Assembly: GCF_001418015.1 (NCBI RefSeq)
Contig: NZ_LIQG01000026.1
Coordinates: forward strand, 186,001 to 250,000
Direction of reading: 5' to 3'
DNA length: 64,000 nt
From: Lacinutrix mariniflava
Lineage (GTDB): Bacteria > Bacteroidota > Bacteroidia > Flavobacteriales > Flavobacteriaceae
In this document: positions 60,113-64,000 of the stretch, one piece after another
How positions within the stretch are numbered: the first letter of the stretch is position 1
How the letters are laid out: each line of letters opens with the position of its first letter
Made by a program: the position numbers and the translations under genes
The notes under the pieces: generated by a model
What the model was told of the DNA's origin: nothing
Databases searched by the model: none
What the model saw: only the letters and a program-made list of their open reading frames with translations

Positions 60113-61378
60113 ATGAAAAAATTAAAAAATAACATCTCAATATTATTAGTTTGTGTTACAATAGTTTTCACTTTTAATAACTGTTCAGACGAAGCTCCTG
60201 AATCAAACAACAACACACCTCCTCATGCTAGCATTACTCCTCTATCTCCTTGTGAAAATGGAATGGCAGGGATTTATCCATGTAATGGAATAGACTTATT
60301 ATCTGCAATAAGTGCAGAAACCTTGGGAGGAATCCCTAATATTGAAGGAAGTGACATTTGGGGATGGACCGATCCTACAAATAATAAAGAATACGCAATA
60401 ATAGCCTTAACAAATAGCACCGCATTTATAGACATTACAAACCCAACAAACCCAGTGTTTTTGGGACGCCTAAACTCTAACGCTGGAACAAGTGCTTGGA
60501 GAGATGTAAAAGTCTATAATAATTATGCCTTTATTGTCGCAGATAGTGCAGGCTCTCATGGAATGCAAATTTTCGATTTAACAAAATTAAGAAGCGTAGC
60601 AAATGCTCCAGAAATTTTTACTGCAGATGCGGTTTACTCTGGAGTAGGAAGTTGCCATAATATTGTAATAAATGAAAGCGAAGGTGTTGCTTACTTAGTT
60701 GGTTGCAGCTCAACTAACGGAGGAGGTCCAATTTTTGTGGATATCTCTAACCCAACAAACCCTACTCTATTAGGTGACTATACTGCTGGAGGATATTCTC
60801 ATGATGCTCAAGTAGTAACATACTCTGGTCCTGACTCAGAGCACACAGGAAAGCAAATATACGTAGGTAGTAATGGCAACACAGACAAGGTTGTAATACT
60901 AGATGTTACAGATAAAAATAACGTAGTTCTAATTAGTGAATTTACATATCCGCAAACAGCCTATGCACATCAAGGTTGGTTTACAGAAGACCAAGCTTAT
61001 TTTATTTTAGGTGATGAGGTAGACGAACAAAGCTTTGGCTTTAATACTAAAACATTAGTTTTCGATTTTACTGATTTAGATAACCCAAACTTATCTTCAA
61101 CTTACTTTGGACCGACAGCAGCTATAGATCATAATGGCTATGTTAAAGGAAATGAGTACTACTTAGCTAATTATAGAGCTGGCTTGAGAATACTAGATAT
61201 TTCAAATATCTCTTCCTCAAGTAATTCTATGACAGAAACAGCTTATTTTGATACTTATCCTTCTAGCAATAGTGCTAACTTTAATGGTGTATGGAGTGTC
61301 TATCCTTATTTTGCTAGTGGAAATATTATTATTAGCGATATTGAAGGAGGCCTATTTATAGTTAGAAAAAGTAATTAA
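60113..61378 (+). CDS. Choice-of-anchor B family lipoprotein (paralogue of the previous gene)
   Basis: 421 residues, same domain as the upstream gene (GSDIWGWTDPTNNKEYAII, SWRDVKVYNNYAFIVAD - here AWRDVKVYNN, SYAHQGWF as AYAHQGWFTEDQAYFILGDE) but with an N-terminal lipobox VFTFNNCSDEAPES (Cys about residue 25) and no T9SS tail. So the tandem pair uses two different anchors, which is how the family got its name. 10 bp after the previous gene and co-transcribed. Confidence 0.92.
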   Translation: MKKLKNNISILLVCVTIVFTFNNCSDEAPESNNNTPPHASITPLSPCENGMAGIYPCNGIDLLSAISAETLGGIPNIEGSDIWGWTDPTNNKEYAIIALTNSTAFIDITNPTNPVFLGRLNSNAGTSAWRDVKVYNNYAFIVADSAGSHGMQIFDLTKLRSVANAPEIFTADAVYSGVGSCHNIVINESEGVAYLVGCSSTNGGGPIFVDISNPTNPTLLGDYTAGGYSHDAQVVTYSGPDSEHTGKQIYVGSNGNTDKVVILDVTDKNNVVLISEFTYPQTAYAHQGWFTEDQAYFILGDEVDEQSFGFNTKTLVFDFTDLDNPNLSSTYFGPTAAIDHNGYVKGNEYYLANYRAGLRILDISNISSSSNSMTETAYFDTYPSSNSANFNGVWSVYPYFASGNIIISDIEGGLFIVRKSN

Positions 61379-61389
61379 TATTATTATAA

Positions 61390-62733
61390 ATGAAAAGCAA
61401 AAGCGCTTTATTACTTTATTTATTTGTTTTTACAATTGTAATAAGCTGTAAAAAAGACGACGACAATATTGAAGGCAATACTGTTTCATCTTCTGGATTA
61501 GTATCGTCTGTAAAAACTTACGGAGGCTCTAAAAACGAAAGTGCTCAAGAAATTGTAAGCACTAGCGATGGTGGTTATGCGGTACTCGGTTTTACTCAAA
61601 GCATAGATGGTGACATTACAGACAAACTAAACGAAAGTTTCGATTTCTGGGTATTAAAATTCAATGCAGAAAACGAAATACAATGGAATAAAACTTATGG
61701 TGGAACCGAAGATGACAAAGGTCAAGACATCATTCAAACATCTGATGGTGGCTATGCAATTTTAGGTTCAAGTTTTAGTAATAATGAAGACGTCTCTGGA
61801 AATCATGGGCAGAATGATTATTGGTTAGCAAAACTGGATGTTTCTGGAAATATTTCTTGGCAAAAATCTTTTGGTTACCAAGGTGCAGATTATGGTATTT
61901 CAGTCATTCAAACCAGCGACTCTGGATATTTGGTTACTGGCGTTTTAGATGTTACAAGCTCGGATGGAGCAGGTAATACTTCTCGTTTTAGTAACAGACA
62001 TGCCGGAGGAGACTATTGGGCACTAAAACTTGATGCTTCAGGCACTATAGAATGGAGTAAATACTATGGAGGACTGTTTACCGACACTCCAGAAAGTATT
62101 GTACAAACAGATGATAACGGCTATATCATTGTTGGAGGATCAGACAGTATGGATACAGACATTTCTAACAATATTGGATCATACGATTTTTGGGTCGTTA
62201 AAATTTCGGCAACAGGAGCAATTGTATGGGAAAAATCTTTTGGAGGAGACGAAATAGACGAAGCTTGGTCTATTGTGAAATCTGGAGATGGTAATTACCT
62301 TATTGCCGGAGACACAAGAAGTAATGATGTAGACGTCTCACATAACATAGGAGCTGCAGATTTGTGGCTAATAAAAATTTCTCCTACTGGTGAATTACTT
62401 TGGGAAAAAACCTTAGGAGGTACAAATTTTGACGTGGCTAGAGATATTTCTGCAACGCAAGATGGTGGTTTCTTGCTTGCCGGAAGCTCAAGAAGTGATG
62501 ATGTTGATGTTACTGAAAATAAAGGTCAAAATGATGCTTGGGCCTTAAAAGTAGATAGTAACGGTACAATCGAATGGCAAACATCTGTGGGAGGCACAAA
62601 TATTGATTTCGCCTACGGTATTACCGAATTAAATAATAAAAAAGTTATTGTTGTTGGAGACACTTATAGCAATGACGAAGATATAATTGAAAACAAAGGT
62701 TTTTCAGACTTACTTATAATTACCATTGATTAA
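61390..62733 (+). CDS. Repeat lipoprotein (delta-60/propeller-like)
   Basis: 447 residues. Lipobox FTIVISCKKDDDN (Cys about residue 20). About eight repeats of roughly 50 residues with the pattern S-x-DGGYxxxG-x-T-x-S-x-D-x-D-[IV]-S/T-x-N-x-G-x-x-D-x-W-x-x-K-[LI] (for example TSDGGYAILGSSFSNNEDVS, GDGNYLIAGDTRSNDVDVSH, TQDGGFLLAGSSRSDDVDVT). A solenoid or propeller fold is likely. Function unknown; located between the anchor B pair and the MbnP gene, in the same unit. Confidence 0.85.
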   Translation: MKSKSALLLYLFVFTIVISCKKDDDNIEGNTVSSSGLVSSVKTYGGSKNESAQEIVSTSDGGYAVLGFTQSIDGDITDKLNESFDFWVLKFNAENEIQWNKTYGGTEDDKGQDIIQTSDGGYAILGSSFSNNEDVSGNHGQNDYWLAKLDVSGNISWQKSFGYQGADYGISVIQTSDSGYLVTGVLDVTSSDGAGNTSRFSNRHAGGDYWALKLDASGTIEWSKYYGGLFTDTPESIVQTDDNGYIIVGGSDSMDTDISNNIGSYDFWVVKISATGAIVWEKSFGGDEIDEAWSIVKSGDGNYLIAGDTRSNDVDVSHNIGAADLWLIKISPTGELLWEKTLGGTNFDVARDISATQDGGFLLAGSSRSDDVDVTENKGQNDAWALKVDSNGTIEWQTSVGGTNIDFAYGITELNNKKVIVVGDTYSNDEDIIENKGFSDLLIITID

Positions 62734-62755
62734 AAAAAATAATAAATAGAATACA

Positions 62756-63547
62756 ATGAAAAGATTTTTTGCCCTACTACTATGCAGCACTCTCGCTTTT
62801 ACTTCATGTGGTGAAGATTTAGACGACAACCTAGTTTTAAAAACGGAAGCAGAAACAACTTTTAATTTCACTCATAATTGGGATGAAACTGAGGTAACTA
62901 GTGCTAGTTTCGACTCTATTCAATACCTTAATCAAAATGGTGATAGTTTAAGTATTGAAAAACTAAGATACTTAATATCAGATATTACTTTTTCTCGCGA
63001 AGGAGAAGAAGATATTGTTTTAGATATTTACAATTTAGTGGATGTTACAAACAGTACAAATTTATCGTTCTCTCCTGAAACAAAAATTCCATTAGGACAA
63101 TACACAAATGTATCTTTCACTTATGGTTTTGATGATGAAGATAATATTGAAAATGCATATCCAGATTTAAATTCTGAGAATTGGGAAGTACCAAATATTC
63201 AAATGTTCGGTAACATTGGAGGTTATCACTACATGCAATTAGAAGGACGTTTTATAAACAATGCAGATGAAGAAACTACCTACGCATACCACAACATTAG
63301 AGCAGCAGACGGCATGGCTACTCCAATAACAACACAAGACACCTCTATACAAGTTAATTTAGGAGCAATAACGATAACTAATGATATTACTTTTCAAGTT
63401 AAAATGAATATAGCAGAATGGTTTCAAAACACATACCAATGGGATTTAAACACATGGAACTCTTCTTTAATGGGTAATTTTGACGCACAATTAAGAATGA
63501 ATGAGAATGGTCAAAATGTTTTTAGCTTAGGTACAGTTACACAATAA
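62756..63547 (+). CDS. MbnP-family copper-binding lipoprotein
   Basis: 263 residues with lipobox LAFTSCGEDLDDN (Cys about residue 20). Family segments: TFNFTHNWDET near the N-terminus, LSIEKLRYLISDITF, GGYHYMQLEGRF and TFQVKMNIAEWF. MbnP binds Cu(I) through His residues and a kynurenine made from a conserved Trp by the partner MbnH; candidate Trp are in HNWD, NSENWEV and EWFQNTYQW. The downstream gene is an MbnH-like di-haem protein starting 1 bp after this stop. Confidence 0.88.
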   Translation: MKRFFALLLCSTLAFTSCGEDLDDNLVLKTEAETTFNFTHNWDETEVTSASFDSIQYLNQNGDSLSIEKLRYLISDITFSREGEEDIVLDIYNLVDVTNSTNLSFSPETKIPLGQYTNVSFTYGFDDEDNIENAYPDLNSENWEVPNIQMFGNIGGYHYMQLEGRFINNADEETTYAYHNIRAADGMATPITTQDTSIQVNLGAITITNDITFQVKMNIAEWFQNTYQWDLNTWNSSLMGNFDAQLRMNENGQNVFSLGTVTQ

Positions 63548-63548
63548 A

Positions 63549-64000
63549 ATGAAAAAAGGATTCATATATCTGTTATTAATTATTTCTGTTTCGGCTTGCT
63601 CAAAAAGCGACTCACCAGAAACAGAAACCTATGAACCTACACCTTTACCTCTTTCTATTCCACAACTATTTTCAGATAGAATCATCTCTCCAGTAATACC
63701 TAATAACAATCCGCAAACAGTTGAAGGTGTTGCTTTAGGTAAAAAACTGTTTTTCGACACTAAACTTTCTGGAGATGAAACAATGGCCTGTGCATCATGC
63801 CATTCACCACAAAGTGCTTTTACAAACAACACACCTACAAGCGAAGGTATAGACGGTGTTTTTGGTACAAGAAACTCAATGCCATTATTTAATTTAGCAT
63901 GGAACTACAGAGAACGCTTTACTTGGGACGGTAAACAACTAAGCATAGAACGACAAGCTCTAGAACCTGTGGAGAATCCAATAGAAATGCATAGCGATTG
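63549..64000 (+). CDS. Di-haem cytochrome-c peroxidase/MbnH-MauG family lipoprotein (3' end outside window)
   Basis: 150 residues visible from ATG 63549. Lipobox LLIISVSACSKSD. First haem site ACASCHSPQSAF, preceded by VALGKKLFFDTKLSGDETMA; then GTRNSMPLFNLAWNY and FTWDGKQLSIERQALEPVENP, all typical of the CCP/MauG family. As the partner of MbnP it probably oxidises a Trp of MbnP to kynurenine; a generic H2O2-reducing peroxidase is the alternative. The second haem motif and the end lie outside the window. Confidence 0.92.
   Translation, partial: MKKGFIYLLLIISVSACSKSDSPETETYEPTPLPLSIPQLFSDRIISPVIPNNNPQTVEGVALGKKLFFDTKLSGDETMACASCHSPQSAFTNNTPTSEGIDGVFGTRNSMPLFNLAWNYRERFTWDGKQLSIERQALEPVENPIEMHSD

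Overview
The window is a 64 kb stretch of an AT-rich chromosome from a member of the Bacteroidota, most likely a marine Flavobacteriaceae. The evidence is an S46 dipeptidyl-peptidase, a type IX secretion (T9SS) C-terminal sorting domain, an RND pump fused to its outer-membrane channel, many SusD-free lipoproteins with a Bacteroidota-style lipobox, and promoters of the TTTG-N(18-22)-TAnnTTTG type. No rRNA or tRNA gene, phage, CRISPR array or intact IS was found.

Layout. 1-4.9 kb: end of a CusA/CzcA-TolC fusion pump and its His-rich adaptor. 5-13 kb: glycyl-tRNA synthetase, a membrane coiled-coil protein, ComF, an Ig-like lipoprotein, then a minus-strand unit of methionine/glutamine aminotransferase, coiled-coil protein and omega-amidase. 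13-19.6 kb: a DPP11-like peptidase, an HNH-type protein, a LytS/LytTR two-component pair and a thioredoxin-TPR protein. 19.6-31 kb: membrane MutS-like ATPase, M28 peptidase, sdhCAB (interrupted by an IVS-like four-helix-bundle element), an esterase lipoprotein and an 11-Asp-box protein. 31-35 kb: Xaa-Pro aminopeptidase and accessory genes. 35-39.7 kb: a hexuronate-type operon (Nramp-like transporter, PMI-family protein, SDR, UxuA) behind two tandem GntR/UxuR-like operators. 39.8-42.7 kb: an accessory island with a metzincin apparently joined to an upstream ORF by a -1 slippery site, a lipoprotein and an ATP-grasp protein. 42.7-51.2 kb: aspartate kinase, an ACT-like protein, and a TetR-controlled redox operon. 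51.2-58.4 kb: a DsbA relic, a cupredoxin, a CMD protein, a 32-residue zinc-ribbon peptide, thioredoxin, AraC regulator, BrnQ, esterase and ThiL. 58.5-64 kb: two choice-of-anchor B paralogues, a propeller-like lipoprotein, MbnP and the start of an MbnH/MauG-type di-haem enzyme.

The most unusual content lies between genes. A palindromic repeat (consensus core TTCGTTTA...GATAAAAAA...TTTTTTATC...AACGAA) sits just 5' of almost every poorly characterised accessory gene (33.2, 34.3, 39.8, 41.8, 51.3 kb), giving a cassette-like layout. A second REP/BIME-like family (TTCTCGATAC...TCACTCGAAsTGACAG) occurs in seven units. A 440-bp inverted-repeat-bounded unit carrying an S23/four-helix-bundle gene lies inside the sdh operon. 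Several regulatory circuits can be read directly: TetR operators at both TetR-operon promoters, GntR operators on the uronate promoter, and identical 21-bp-spaced direct repeats before trxA and the zinc-ribbon peptide, next to an AraC gene.
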